A DNA stretch of 64,000 nt from Garcia nutans (taxonomy: Eukaryota > Streptophyta > Magnoliopsida > Malpighiales > Euphorbiaceae): assembly GCA_947685225.1 (NCBI GenBank), contig CANTUV010000007.1:17690501-17754500 (forward strand). The letters run 5' to 3'. This document shows, one piece after another, positions 10,245-22,142 of the stretch. The stretch's first letter is position 1; each line of letters opens with the position of its first letter. A model generated the notes under the pieces. It was not told the origin of the DNA and ran no database searches. It saw only the letters and a list, made by a program, of their open reading frames with translations. The position numbers were made by a program, and so were the translations under genes.

Positions 10245-11951
10245 TGTTTTATTAGTTTTTGTTATAGATTTGTGTCTTGTTTATTATAATAATTATTGTT
10301 TTATTTAGGTATTTTGTTAGTTTTAATCGGTTTGTTTAGTGTTTTCATTAATTGTGATAGTTTTAGTTTATTTCAGTGTTTTTGTCGTTTTTAGAGTGTG
10401 TTTATGTTTTGTTGGTTATTATTTATTTAATTATTGTTTAAAGTTTGTTCAAGTTTTGTTTTAGGTTAAAAAAGCCAAGGAACCAAGACTGAAGGAAAAA
10501 TGGACAGTAGCTGACACAGGCAGAGGACACGGCCAAGTCACTGGCCGTGTCCCATACCAAGCTAAAGATGGAAATCAAGCACAGAGAGGAACACACTCAA
10601 GGGCCAAGTCAGTGGCTGTGTCCCTCCAATGAAGCCCAGACACGGCCAAGTCACTCTGACCTGGCCGTGTCTCACCAAAGTCCAAAGCAAAGAAGATCAA
10701 AAACTCACAGTGGAAGACACAGGCAAGGGACACGGCCAAGTCTTGTGGCCGTGTCCCTCCAAAATGGTGCAACACGGCCAAGTCACCTCTGACTTGGCCG
10801 TGTCACTCAACCAAAGAAGAAAAAGGATCAAAAGCAGACAGAAGTGAACACATGCTAGGGACACGGCCAAGTCACTGGCCGTGTCCCTCCAAAAAGCACT
10901 CACACGGCCAAGTCACTTCTGACTTGGCCGTGTCCCTCATGAACCAAACACGCAGCGGATTTTAAACTGACGATTCATATAAAAGGAAAAGGAAGTTAGG
11001 GTTTGAGGGACTGTTGACAATTTGGAGAGTTGTTTGAGCCGTCAAAGAGATTAGGGTTTTGTTAACTTTGCTTTTCTTTGATTTCAATTACACTTTGGAT
11101 TAAAACTAGCTAGATTAGATTGTTCATGCCATTGATATATCCTTCTTGCAAGATTTGAACAGGAGATTCTTCAGAAGCTTCAAGGAGTTTGTAACTTGGT
11201 TTTGTTCTCGAACTTATTCTCTTTATTTTCATTGAAATTGTATTACGGATATTATCATGTCTATTTTGATTTCTTTAAATATTAATGAGATGAATATGTT
11301 TGATTGCATCATGAACTAATTTGATCTAGTCTAGGGTTTGTATGGATCTGCTATGATTGTATGAATTGGTTATTGTCTTAGCTAATAATTTCTTTAGCCT
11401 TGATTGAATGAAATATTTTAATATATAATTGATTCGCCACCAATTATGTGTTTTAGGTATTAGATGATGGATTGAGAGATGAAGTCTAATGCTAGATCAA
11501 TTCAATTAGGGACTTAGGTGAATTAGAGATATAACCTATTAAAAAGATTTTTTCAATTATAACAAGATTAGTTGTAAGAGGTTTGAATGCGAGAGCTTAT
11601 TTCCTTGACTCAATTAATTAAGTTGTTTGAGATTTAATCTTTGAAATTGAATTAGTTAAGAGAAATAACCATTCATACATACAAGTAGTAGAGAAGTGCA
11701 AACCCTAGACCATTCTATTAAGTGAATCAAATCATCAATTCAATTTACTTTTATTTGTTCTAAACTTTAATCAATCTGTTTTCTTTAATTGTTAGCAATT
11801 TAAATTTCTTCATTAATTGTTATTTAAAATCTGATAATCGATTAGCCACTTTAGCTTCCTTGTGAGATGACCTTGGAGCGATCACCTTTGCTACAACTAC
11901 CTCGTATACTTGCGAGTGACGCTTTGTGGTAGAGTTAATTTGAGCGCAACA
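10245..11951 (+). repeat. 5' LTR of the Athila-like element
   Basis: 1707 bp, TGTTTTATTAG to GCGCAACA. It holds seven ACACGGCCAAGT hairpin units (10525-10940) in its first half. It differs from the 3' LTR by scattered substitutions and a few short indels, for example near 10390-10400 and the loss of a few bases in the second hairpin unit near 10598. Confidence 0.95.
10519..10940 (+). repeat. Seven palindromic ACACGGCCAAGT units in the LTR
   Basis: Each unit has GGGACACGGCCAAGTCA on one arm and TGGCCGTGTCCC on the other, separated by 0-10 bases, so each can form a strong hairpin in DNA or RNA. Units start near 10525, 10598, 10637, 10730, 10770, 10858 and 10901. The longer spacers often carry TCTGACTTGG or TCTGACCTGG. 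The same array sits at 16698-17115 in the other LTR. The palindromes open ORFs on both strands here, and these are artefacts. Confidence 0.92.
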
Positions 11952-11958
11952 AGTTTTT

Positions 11959-11976
11959 AGCGCCACTGCCGGGGAA
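11959..11976 (+). promoter_or_regulatory. Primer binding site, tRNA-Asp type
   Basis: AGCGCCACTGCCGGGGAA lies seven bases after the 5' LTR. It is a slightly altered form of TGGCGCCGTTGCCGGGGA, which is complementary to the 3' end of plant tRNA-Asp and typical of Athila-lineage elements. Confidence 0.8.
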
Positions 11977-12087
11977 GCTAATTGGCATAATTGTTTATTA
12001 GTTTTGGAAATTTTAGATTATTTTTCATTGTTTACTTTTGATTTTATTTTGTCTTTTGCTATTAATAATTTCTTTTTCTAGAAAATT

Positions 12088-13434
12088 TTGTTTATGCAAG
12101 GCAGGAGATCACTCGAAGGAGATCTACATCCATTTATTCCAGAAATTCAGAGAGTGAAAAGGAGCAGAGAAGAGTTTGAGCTCTACACCGGATTTGATAC
12201 AGAGGAGGACACTTCTGAAGTTGAGTCAGATACTGCACAATCAGTTAACATGGGAGAAGAAAGGCAGAGAACCATGAGAGATTTTGCTAGACCTGTCATT
12301 GGGACTTCTACATCTTGTATAAGGTTGACAGATGCAGCAAGGAACTATGAGTTGAAGAACATTCACTACAACATGCTGCCATCATTCTATGGAGTTCCAA
12401 ATGAAGATCCTTTGAACTTTATTCGGGATTTTTACTCCACCCTCAACACTTTTCCATTGGGAGGATTAACAGAGGATCAGTTGAGGATGAGGTGTTTCCC
12501 ATAGACTTTGAAGGATAGGGCAAAGAGCTGGCTTATGATGTTGCCCGAAAACTCACTGACAACTTGGGAGCAAGTTTATAATAAATTCATGGGCAAGTTC
12601 TACTCACATCAAAAGACAGCTGAATTGAGAGGGAAGATTGCTACATTCTCTCAATTTGAAGGAGAACCATTTCCTGAGGCTTGGGACAGATTTAAGATGC
12701 TATTGATCCAGTGTCCACACCATCATTACCCGCTTCAACTTCTTAATCAGTTCTTCTATGATGGTTTAATCCAGCAATTTCAGAACACTGTTGATAATGC
12801 AGCTGGGGGAGCCATGGGAGAAAAGACAGCAGCTGAAACTTATGATATTTTTGAGATGTTGGGAGCTAATTCTCAACAGAATAGTGTAAGAGGAAGAAGC
12901 AAAGGGGTGAACCAATTGGAAGCCAATAGTGATATGGTAAATCAGATAGCTGAGTTGACAAGGCAAGTGCAGATGCTGAACATGAAGAATAATATTTCTT
13001 CACCTACTCAAGAAGCGTGTGGAATCTGTGGAACTTTCGGGCATGGAGCAAACATATGCCCCTCTGCATATGAGACTTATAGGAATGAAGCTGAGCAGGT
13101 CAATGTTATGGGAGGATTCCAACCAAGGGCCAGAAATGATCCTTACTCCAACACTTACAACCCTGGTTGGAGGAATCACCCAAATTTTTCTTGGGCAACA
13201 AATAATTCTCAGCAGCCTTTCCATTTGCTTCAAAGACAGAACCAAGAACAAGGCCAATCCTCAAATCAAGGGCAGTCTAAGATAGATAGCTTGGAGGAAA
13301 GTTTACAAGCTTTCATCAAAGTCAGTGCTCAAAATCAAGAGATGACTAATAAGAGGCTTGATTCATTAGAAGCATCTTTTAAAAAAGTAGAGACTCAAGT
13401 AGGACAACTTGCACAACAGATGCAAATTCAATAG
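12088..13434 (+). pseudogene. Gag of the Athila-like element, one amber codon inside
   Basis: The frame from ATG 12088 is open apart from TAG at 12502-12504 (where most relatives would have Gln before TLKDRAKSW), and it ends at TAG 13432-13434. It contains the retrotransposon Gag domain (LKDRAKSWLMMLP, VYNKFMGKFY, EAWDRFKMLL) and a CCHC zinc knuckle CGICGTFGHGANIC near 13017. Two glutamine-rich, coiled-coil-like stretches follow the knuckle. The protein would build the virus-like particle. Both stops look like CAG to TAG changes, the kind expected from cytosine methylation and deamination. Confidence 0.88.
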
Positions 13435-13473
13435 AAGGGGAAATTTCCAAGTCAACCTGAGCAGGCACATTCA

Positions 13474-14784
13474 GTGACTGTTCTTAGAAGTGGTAAGGTA
13501 ATTAACACTAATGTTGAAAATGACTCTGTGAATGCAGGTGACCAAGGGAACAAGAAGGAAGGAGAATCAGAGGACCAAGGTACTGAAGATAAATCAAGGA
13601 AGAAATCCCTTTCAGCAGATTTACATAAGGCAAGCAATCCATACCGGCCTCCTATACCATTCCCCAGCAGGTTGAAGGATGATAAAACAGATAAGCAATT
13701 TTCTAACATCTTCAACATGCTGTCTAAGGTAAGTATTAACTTACCCTTACTGGATGCAATAAAGAACATACCGACTTATGCCAAGTTCTTCAAAGACCTG
13801 ATCACCAAGAAAAAGAGGTATGAGATGAATGAAAAGGTGATATTTTACGAGGTAGCTAGTGCTGTTTTGCAGCATAAACTACCTCCCAAACTAAAGGATC
13901 CTGGAAGCTTTATAATTCAAATTACTGTGGGAAATGGAAAGGGGACTGAGGGCATGTGTGATCTAGGAGCTAGTGTGAATTTGATGCCTTATTCTGTTTA
14001 TAAAGAATTAGGATTAGGGGAACTTAAACCGACAAAAATGGTGTTGCAATTAGCTGATAGGTCTTTTAGATTCCCGAAAGGGGTTATAGAAGATGTGTTA
14101 GTTAAGGTTGGAGGGTTAATAGTACCTGTGGATTTCATAGTTCTTGACACGGAAGGGAGTAACCCTGCACCATCAGCACACACTATTTTGCTGGGTAGGC
14201 CTTTCATGGCTACTACCAACACCTTAATAGATGTTAAGAATGGTAAACTATTAATGACTGTCTTGGGTCAAACTGTTGATTTTTCTATTTTTAACACTTC
14301 TTCCATTCCTACAACTACTTTATATGAGGAATGTTCTTTAATTAATTGTGTTGAAGCAGTTGTTTCAGATGCTCTCTTGCAGACAGGTTCATCAGAGAAA
14401 TTGGAGCTGAAACTGACCTTAAAAGAGGGAGCTAAACCAGTGGGGAAGACCCAAAGATGCCTTAACCCAAAGGCATATGAGAGCTCGAGGAATTATAAGG
14501 ATCACACTAAAGCACTTCATGACAGATTTATTGGGCGACAGACGTTGAGTCCAGGTATGAAAGTTTTACTTTTTAATTCTCGCATCAGTCTGCTTCCAGG
14601 TAAATTCAAATCTCGATGGAGTGGTCCTTTCGAGGTAACTAAGGTATGTCTTTCTGGTGCCATTGAATTGCTTAACTCTAGAACCAATAAGATTTTTAGA
14701 GCAAATAGACATAGAGTTAAACTGTACAATGAAGGATTTCAGGAAGTGAGGATCAATGACAGCACTTTGATCCATGATCCCTAA
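13474..14784 (+). CDS. Protease fused in frame to integrase C-terminal tail
   Basis: This frame is continuous with gag, separated from it only by the TAG at 13432. The first ~300 residues hold the Athila aspartic protease: CDLGASVNLMPYSVYK (D-L-G instead of the usual D-[ST]-G), the strand FIVLDTEGS and ILLGRPFMATTNT. At about codons 310-330 it jumps to the integrase C-terminal region: AYESSRNYKDHTKALHD, VLLFNSRISLLPGKF and SRWSGPFEV. RT, RNase H and the integrase catalytic core are cleanly missing without breaking the frame. The product could still be translated if the amber codons are read through, but cannot replicate the element alone. Confidence 0.85.
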   Translation: MTVLRSGKVINTNVENDSVNAGDQGNKKEGESEDQGTEDKSRKKSLSADLHKASNPYRPPIPFPSRLKDDKTDKQFSNIFNMLSKVSINLPLLDAIKNIPTYAKFFKDLITKKKRYEMNEKVIFYEVASAVLQHKLPPKLKDPGSFIIQITVGNGKGTEGMCDLGASVNLMPYSVYKELGLGELKPTKMVLQLADRSFRFPKGVIEDVLVKVGGLIVPVDFIVLDTEGSNPAPSAHTILLGRPFMATTNTLIDVKNGKLLMTVLGQTVDFSIFNTSSIPTTTLYEECSLINCVEAVVSDALLQTGSSEKLELKLTLKEGAKPVGKTQRCLNPKAYESSRNYKDHTKALHDRFIGRQTLSPGMKVLLFNSRISLLPGKFKSRWSGPFEVTKVCLSGAIELLNSRTNKIFRANRHRVKLYNEGFQEVRINDSTLIHDP

Positions 14785-16403
14785 GTCTTGCATGATGTCC
14801 AGCTTTATGACATTAAAGAAGCACTAAATGGGAGGCAACCCATTAGTTTGAATTTCTTTTTCATAGTTATAATTCTATATTTTGCAATTTTGATTTTATG
14901 TTTAGTTTAAATAAATGGAAACCCTAAAGCTCTCTTGCATCTTGTTTTTGAACATTTGTGTCTGTGATAAAAGATAGAGTTTTGCCTCACCAGGGGACGA
15001 TGGAAGACAGGTTGTACTTAATTCTTTCTCTTTATTATTCTTGTTTTCCATTGAGGACAATGTAAATTCTAAAGTGTGGGGTAATCTTTTAGCTTTTCTT
15101 TAATTTTTGTTTTGGTTGCCTTGGTGTGTTTTATTGTGTTGTGCATGGTATAATTGTTGAAAATTTATTGATCTTTTCTGTGATTCTAGCATTATAGTTG
15201 AGACTTTAGTATCAGCATAGAAATGAGCATTTGAATTCATTCAGGATCAATTTTCACATTCTGCAATTCATGACATATAAATCATTGTAAACCCACCTGT
15301 GTGAGTTTTGAGCCTCATAATTTGATATTATTATCAGTTGATTTTCTTTTCTTAAGTGTGCACCTTCATGATTTTGCATCTCTAGAGTTTTCTTTTGCAT
15401 ACTAATTGAACTCGCATTATTATTTAATCTCAAGTTTTAAAATGATGAAGGCAAATTAGGTTAGCCCTTTAGCTTAAAAAGACTTCCCTTAATATTGATT
15501 TCCTTAGTGAGCCAAGTTGAGCCTTTGACTTTTTCTTGTTTGATCAACACAATTCTCAACTTAACATCTTCTTATTATCATCATACCTGCATTAAGGAAT
15601 GGAGTTTTATGATATGACAATAGGGTGGTTTATTTCAAAGTGTGGGGTAAGCAATAAAATAAAAATTGGTATTGCTATTTGGGGTTGAAATGCATACTTT
15701 GCACATTGTATTTGATTAAGTCATTATTCTTTTCCTCTACATTTTAAGCTAGATGTTCCATGCAATTCTTAATTTTGTATATATATATATATTAAAAAAA
15801 ATGATAAAAGTAAAAAAAAAAGGAGAGAGAAAATAAAAGAAAAGTTATATATATATATACAAAATTCATATATGTTCTAGCATTAGTTATCAAAAGAGGA
15901 ATGTTGACTCATGTATTTTTATGCAAGTATATAAGATTATCAAGGATTGTGAGTATGCCATTTGAGGGAGTTATGAATTTCTTAGCAAGAGTATTGTCTA
16001 ATTTAGATACTCCATTTCTTGATGCTCCAGCCTAAATGCCTTTTCTCACACCTTTACCGTAGCCCCATTACATCAAAATGAAAGACCTTCAGATTATTTC
16101 TTGAGAAAATCAGTGAGAGAGATTGGATAATTAAGCAAGTTTATGGTAGTATGCAGTCATGAGTGGTTTGAGTGATTAACCTTTGAAATCGAGTGAAACA
16201 CTTAGATGAGAGATGGGATTTGTATGTCTGGATTAATGAATGAGTTAAGAAAATCCTTGATTGAAGTAAATTGCAAATATTTATGGCTGAGTCTTAAAGT
16301 ATTTCATCTTATATGCTGGAATTATAGTTAAGGTTGTTTGAGTTTTTAATTTATGCCATGTGAATTTGCTTGAGGACAAGCAAAGTTGTAAGTGTGGGGT
16401 AGT
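14785..16403 (+). other. Non-coding 3' interior of the Athila-like element
   Basis: No gene is seen. The stretch begins with a perfect small stem-loop, AATGGGAGGCAACCCATT (14827-14844), the form usually found just after the pol stop of Athila elements. It continues with AT-rich sequence including a TATATA and A-rich run (15779-15860), and ends with the purine-rich AAGTGTGGGGTAG just before the 3' LTR, which acts as polypurine tract. Confidence 0.75.
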
Positions 16404-18129
16404 TGTTTTATTAGTTTTTGTTATAGATTTGTATCTTGTTTATTATAATAATTATTATTTTATTTAGGTATTTTGTTAGTTTTAATCGGTTTGTTTAGTG
16501 TTTTCATTAATTGTGATAGTTTTAGTTTATTTCAGTGTTTTTGTCATTTTTGTCCTAGTTTTTAGTGTGTGTTTATGTTTTGTTGGTTATTATTTATTTA
16601 ATTCTTGTTTAAAGTTTGTTCAAGTTTTGTTTTAGGTTAAAAAAGCCAAGGAACCAAGACTGAAGGAAAAATGGACAGTAGCTGACACAGGCAGAGAACA
16701 CGGCCAAGTCACTGGCTGTGTCCCATACCAAGCTAAAGATGGAAATCAAGCATAGAGAGGAACACACTCAAGGGACACGGCCAAGTCAGTGGCCGTGTCC
16801 CTCCAATGAAGCCCAGACACGGCCACATCACTCTGACCTGGCCGTGTCTCACCAAAGTCCAAAGCAAAGAAGATCAAAAACTCACAGTGGAAGACACAGG
16901 CAAGGGACACGGCCAAGTCTTGTGGCCGTGTCCCTCCAAAATGGTGCAACACGGCCAAGTCACCTCTGACTTGGCCGTGTCACTCAACCAAAGAAGAAAA
17001 AGGATCGAAAGCAGATAGAAGTGAACACATGCAAGGGACACGGCCAAGTCACTGGCCATGTCCCTTCAAAAAGCACTCACACGGCCAAGTCACTTCTAAC
17101 TTGGCCGTGTCCCTCATGAACCAAACACGCAGCGGATTTTAAACTGACGATTCATATAAAAGGAAAAGGAAGTTAGGGTTTGAGGGACTGTTGACAATTT
17201 GGAAAGTTGTTTGAGCCGTCAAAGAGATTAGGGTTTTTGTTAACTTTGCTTTTCTTTGATTTCAATTACACTTTGGATTAAAACTAGCTAGATTAGATTG
17301 TTCATGCCATTGATATATCCTTCTTGCAAGATTTGAACAAGAGATTCTTCAGAAGCTTCAAGGAGTTTGTAACTTGGTTTTGTTCTCGAACTTATTCTCT
17401 TTATTTTCATTGAAATTGTATTACGGATATTATCATGTCTATTTTGATTTCTTTGAACATTAATGAGATGAATATGTTTGATTGCATCATGAACTAATTT
17501 GATCTAGTCTAGGGTTTGTATGGATCTGCTATGATTATATGAATTGGTTATTCTCTTAGCTAATAATTTCTTTAGCCTTGATTGAATGAAATATTTTAAT
17601 ATATAATTGATTGGCCACCAATTATGTGTTTTAGGTATTAGATGATGGATTGAGAGATGAAGTCTAATGCTGGATCAATTCAATTAGGGACTTAGGTGAA
17701 TTAGAGATATAACCTATTAAAAAGATTTTTTCAATTATAACAAGATTAGTTGTAAGAGGTTTGAATGCGAGAGCTTATTTCCTTGACTTAATTAATTAAG
17801 TTGTTTGAGATTTAATCTTTGAAATTGAATTAGTTAAGAGAAATAACCATTCATACATACAAGTAGTAGAGAAGTGCAAACCCTAGACCATTCTATTAAG
17901 TGAATCAAATCATCAATTCAATTTACTTTTATTTGTTCTAAACTTTAATCAATCTGTTTTCTTTAATTGTTAGCAATTTAAATTTCTTCATTAATTGTTA
18001 TTTAAAATCTGATAATCGATTAGCCACTTTAGCTTCCTTGTGAGACGACCTTGGGGCGATCACCTTTGCTACAGCTACATCGTATACTTGCAAGTGACAC
18101 TTTGTGGTAGAGTTAATTTGAGCGCAACA
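16404..18129 (+). repeat. 3' LTR of the Athila-like element
   Basis: 1726 bp, matching 10245-11951 almost throughout, with the hairpin array at 16698-17115. It is followed by the target duplication ACAGA (18130-18134). Confidence 0.95.
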
Positions 18130-18728
18130 ACAGATACCAAAGATTTGAGGAGGGGTTGAGACCCACTATCATGTGTTTAGTGGCAGGCTCTTGGTTTTAG
18201 GATTTCTCTCAATTGGTTACAGCTGCTAGGAGTATAGAGACGACACAAGGACTTGCAGCAACTGCTAGAGTAGAGGAAAGTAGAGCTAGGAGACCCTAGG
18301 GTAAGACATGGTCTTTATCAGTGAAGAGAGGCCGAGGGGGATATCCTCAGAAGTTCAGTAAGAGGAAGGGGCAGTCTAGCAGGTCAGCACAATAGCAGAG
18401 ACAGAGACAGAGACCTGTAGCCTCAATGGCTAGTGCTCCTACCCCAATGGCTCAGAGTCCTGTTTCACCTACTTGTGTTCATTGTAGTAGAGCACATGGG
18501 GGTGTCTGCTGGATGACAAGTGCACCGATAGTGTGTTACAAATATGGATCACCAGACCATTTTCTCAGAGATTGTCCAGAGCCACTAGATGACAAAAAAA
18601 TAGATACAGCAGCTTTTAGACACTACGTGGTGGCAGAGGTTTTCGGCCAAGGTGGTATATCAGAGTCTTGTCAGAGAGGAGGTTTTATAGCAGGGAGTAG
18701 ACAAGATGAGGTAGGGCCATCATACTAG
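18130..18728 (+). pseudogene. Gag, 3' part (second Tekay element)
   Basis: It continues the Tekay gag cut at 10244: YQRFEEGLRP, then a Gly/Arg-rich linker and the zinc knuckle region. The knuckle reads VCYKYGSPDHFLRDCPEP. The second cysteine of CX2CX4HX4C is replaced by tyrosine, so the knuckle is broken. The frame from 18426 to 18728 is open and ends before the protease. Confidence 0.85.
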
Positions 18729-18739
18729 GTTTATGTGAT

Positions 18740-19320
18740 GTAGAGGTAGCCAAATGTTTTAGCTGTTATAGCCAGTACTTTTACTTTATTTGGTACTTCA
18801 ATTCTTGCATTAATAGACCCTGGGTTGACTCATTCATACATCAGTGCATCCATTCTACCTGTGAGTGATTTGCATTCTGAGCCCCTAGGATTTGATATTT
18901 TGGTTATAAATCCTTTAGGGCACAGTGTTATGGTTAGCAAGGAGCACTGAGATATTCCAGTTGTTGTTCAAGATGAGGAGTTTTTCATCCAAGTTTATTT
19001 CAAGGAGTATGATTTGATTCTAGGCATGGATTGGTTATCTAAGCATGGGACTGTGGTAGACTATCAGTGAAAATGTGTTACCCTGAGAATACATGATGGT
19101 AGAGATGTGATGGTATCTAGTGAGTATAGACATCTTTCATCCAAGTTTATTTCAATTGTTTCGGCTAGGATGATGATTCAGAAGGGATGTGAGGCTTATC
19201 TTGCTCATGTTGTAGATAATAGAGTAGTGGGGTTCCAGCTTGACAGTATATCTATAGTTGCCGAGTTTTTAGATGTTTTCCCTGATGAGTTGCCAGGGGT
19301 ACCACCTGAGAGAGAGGTGG
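18740..19320 (+). pseudogene. Aspartic protease (second Tekay element)
   Basis: The frame shows LALIDPGLTHSYISASILP, where the active site D-[ST]-G-[AS] is now D-P-G, then YDLILGMDWLSKHGT. Stops at 18948 and 19068 and frame changes disable it. It ends in the linker VPPEREVEFGINL leading into RT. Confidence 0.82.
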
Positions 19321-20735
19321 AGTTTGGTATTAATCTGATGCCTGGTACCACTCCCATCTCTATTACCCCTTATTGGATGGCACCTGCAGAGTTGAAGGTA
19401 CAGTTGTAAGAGTTGCTTGATAAAGGGTTTATTCGCCCTAGTGTGTCTCATTGGGGAGCACCTATTTTGTTTATGAAGAAGAAGGATGTCACTTTGAGAT
19501 TGTGTATTGATTACAAATAGGTAAATAGGGTGATAATCAAGAACAAGTATCCATTGCCTCGGATAGATGATCTCTTTGATCAGTTGAAGGGAGCAGCAAT
19601 ATTCTTTAAGATTGATTTGAGATCAAGGTACCATCAGTTGAGAGTTAAAGATGTGGATGTACCCAAGATAGATTTTCGCACGAGGTGTGGGCATTATGAG
19701 TTTCTAGTGATGCCCTTTGGACAAATGAATGCACCAGCAATAATGGATTTGATGAACAAGGTGTTTAGATCATATTTAGATAAGTTTGTAGTGGTCTTCA
19801 TTGATGATATTTTAGTGTATTCGTGTATTGAGGAGGATCATGATAGGCATCTGCAGATTATGTTGTAGATATTGAGAGAGAAATAGTTGTATGCTAAGCT
19901 ATCTAAGAGTGAGTTCTGGCTCGATCAGGTAACTTTTCTCAGTCATGTAGTATCAGTAGAGGGTGTTAGAGTTGATCCGAGTAAAGTTGAGGCTATCTTG
20001 AATTGGAGTCCACCGAAGACTATGATAGAGGTTAGAAGTTTTCTGGGTTTGGCAGGTTATTATCGTCGGTTTGTGAAGGGTTTTTCTATGATAGCTACAC
20101 CACTCACCATATTACTTTGGAAGGGAGTTAGATTTGTGTGGACAGATCGGTGTCAGGCAAGTTTTGAGCAGCTAAGGGAGATGTTGACTCAAGCTCCTGC
20201 CCTTACCCTGCCTATGGAAGGTAAACCGTATGTGATATACAGTGATGCTTCACATAGTGGTTTAGGTTGTGTTATGATGCAGGAAGGTAGAGTCATTGTT
20301 TATGCATCTCGATAATTGAAGCCACATGAGCTGAATTACCAGACTCATAATTTGGATTTAGCAGCCATTATTTTTGCATTGAAGATTTGGTGGCATTACT
20401 TATATGAGGAGAAATGTTTCATTTATACTGATCATAAGAGTTTGAAGTATCTAGGTGTTCAGAGAAAACTGAATCTTCGGTAGATTTGATGGTTAGAGTT
20501 GATTAAAGACTATGACTATTTGATTGACTATCATCCTGGCAAGGAATATGTTATTGTCGATGCCTTGAGTCGGAAGTCTTTGGCAGGTTTGACTACTTAT
20601 TCGTTCTCGTTGCTTGTTGAGTTGAGAGTGTTGCTTGCCAGATTTTAGTCTTATGATGATGGTGTATTGATGACTCAGTTGCAATTGAGGTCAGTGTTGT
20701 TGGATCAGGTTAAGGAAGCCCAGTTGGTAGATGAG
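19321..20735 (+). pseudogene. Reverse transcriptase and RNase H (second Tekay element)
   Basis: RT blocks IIKNKYPLPRIDDLFDQLKG, FKIDLRSRYHQL, FLVMPFGQMNAP and VVFIDDILVYS are in one open stretch (19530-19868). The thumb region FLGLAGYYRRFVKGFS follows, and RNase H shows YSDASHSGLGCVMMQEGR. Stops at 19407, 19867, 19884, 20313, 20480 and others break it. The catalytic FIDD is intact, and DLRSRYHQ differs from the usual SGYHQ. Confidence 0.88.
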
Positions 20736-20759
20736 AAGATTTAGAAGAATGTGTTAGAT

Positions 20760-21820
20760 TGCCAAAAGGGGGAGAGTCGAGATTTTTATGTGAGAGATGA
20801 TGGCGGTCTATTATACATTTCTGATGATGTAGGATTGAAGAGGATGATATTAGAGGAAGCATATCAGTCAATTTATGCTATGTACCCTGGTAGAACCAAG
20901 ATGCATTAAGATTTGAAACAACATTATTAGTGGTCAGGTATGAAGAGGGACATAGTAGAATTTGTGTCCAGATGCCTTACTTTCCTGAGAGTGAAGGTTG
21001 AGCACTAAGTTCCTTCAGGTTTGCTTCAGCCATTGTCAGTACCAGAGTGATAATAGGAGCGAGTGATGATGGATTTGTGACTGGACTGCTTTTGACCCAG
21101 AAGAAGCATGATGCAATCTGGGTGGTTATTGATCGGATGATGAAGATAGCTCATTTTCTTCAAATTTGGAGGGACTTTTCACATGAGAGATTAGTTGAGC
21201 TGTATATCAGAGAAATAGTGAGGTTGCATGGAGTCCCAGTTTCTTTGGTGTCAGACTGAGATCCCTGATTTACATCGAGATTTTAGAGGAGTTTGCAGAA
21301 TGTTTTTGGTTCTAAGTTGCATTTTAGTACTGCTTTCCATCCTCAAATAGATAGGCAGTCAGAGAGAGTGATACAGATTCTAGAGGATATGTTGAGGAGT
21401 TGTATCATTGATTTCATTGAGAGCTGGGATAGATTCATGCCACTAATTGAGTTTATTTATAACAACAGTCATTAGTCCAGTATTGGGATGGCACCTTATG
21501 AAGCCTTGTATAGTAGGAGATGCAGGACACCTTTCTGTTGGGATGAGGTTGGAGAAGGTAAACTGTTCAGTCTCGATTTGATTAAAGAAACAAAAGAGAA
21601 AGTGAAATTGATTCGGGGTCTTCTGAAAGCAGCTTCAGACCGACATAAATTCTATACAGATTTGAAGAGGAAGGATATAGAGTTCAGTGTGATAGGTAAA
21701 GTGTTCCTGAATGTGTCTACATGGAAGGGAAATTTAAGATTCGATCGCAAAGGGAAGTTGAGTCCTCATTTCATAAGACCATATGAAATTCTGGAGAGAG
21801 TTGGTCTGGTGGCTTAAAGG
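20760..21820 (+). pseudogene. Integrase (second Tekay element)
   Basis: Zinc-binding and core regions are recognisable over scattered frames: KMH..DLKQHY.WSGMKRDIVEFV, AIWVVIDRMMKIAHFL, LHGVPVSLVSD, FHPQIDRQSERVIQILEDMLRS and the C-terminal KGKLSPHFIRPYEILERVG. Stops at 20908, 20928, 21047, 21258 and 21473, and a frame change near 21815, make it inactive. Confidence 0.85.
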
Positions 21821-21904
21821 TTGGCTATGCTGTCTGAGTCAGACCGGATACATAATGTCTTCCATGTCTCTATTCTTTGGAGGTACAAGTCATACTATCT
21901 CATA

Positions 21905-22112
21905 TTTTTTCAGTGGAGTCCATTGAGGTGAGTTTGGATCTAACTTACGAAGAAGAACCAGTGGCGATTTTGGCACGAGAGGTGAAAGAGTTGAGGAATG
22001 AGAAAATGTCACTTGTGAAAGTCCTTTGAAAGAATCATGCCACTGAGGAGGTGACATGGGAGAGTGAGCAGAAGATGCGGAGTAAGTATCCTTAGTTGTT
22101 CCAGAGTTGATA
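21905..22112 (+). pseudogene. Chromodomain tail of integrase (second Tekay element)
   Basis: The frame reads TYEEEPVAILAREVKELRNE, then LVKVL, stop, KNHATEEVTWE, and ends RSKYP, stop, LFQS. This is the Tekay chromodomain, clearly homologous to 3070-3253, with two in-frame stops. Confidence 0.85.
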
Positions 22113-22142
22113 GCAGGTAATTTCGAGGGCAAAATTTTCTTT

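Larger units (their letters stand above)
10245..18129 (+). mobile_element. Athila-like LTR retrotransposon, internally deleted, recent
   Basis: Two long direct repeats (10245-11951 and 16404-18129) both start TGTTTTATTAG and end GAGCGCAACA. They flank an interior with a tRNA-Asp-type primer binding site and one gag-protease-integrase-tail frame. The host sequence ACAGA is duplicated exactly on both sides (10240-10244 and 18130-18134), which proves insertion into the Tekay gag. The LTRs are nearly identical, so it is young. RT, RNase H and the integrase core are absent, so it is non-autonomous. Confidence 0.95.

Noticed and set aside
10547..10903. ORFs of 60-80 codons on both strands
   Set aside because: They follow from the palindromic ACACGGCCAAGT repeats and repeat in the other LTR (16718-17059). 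They show no protein family.
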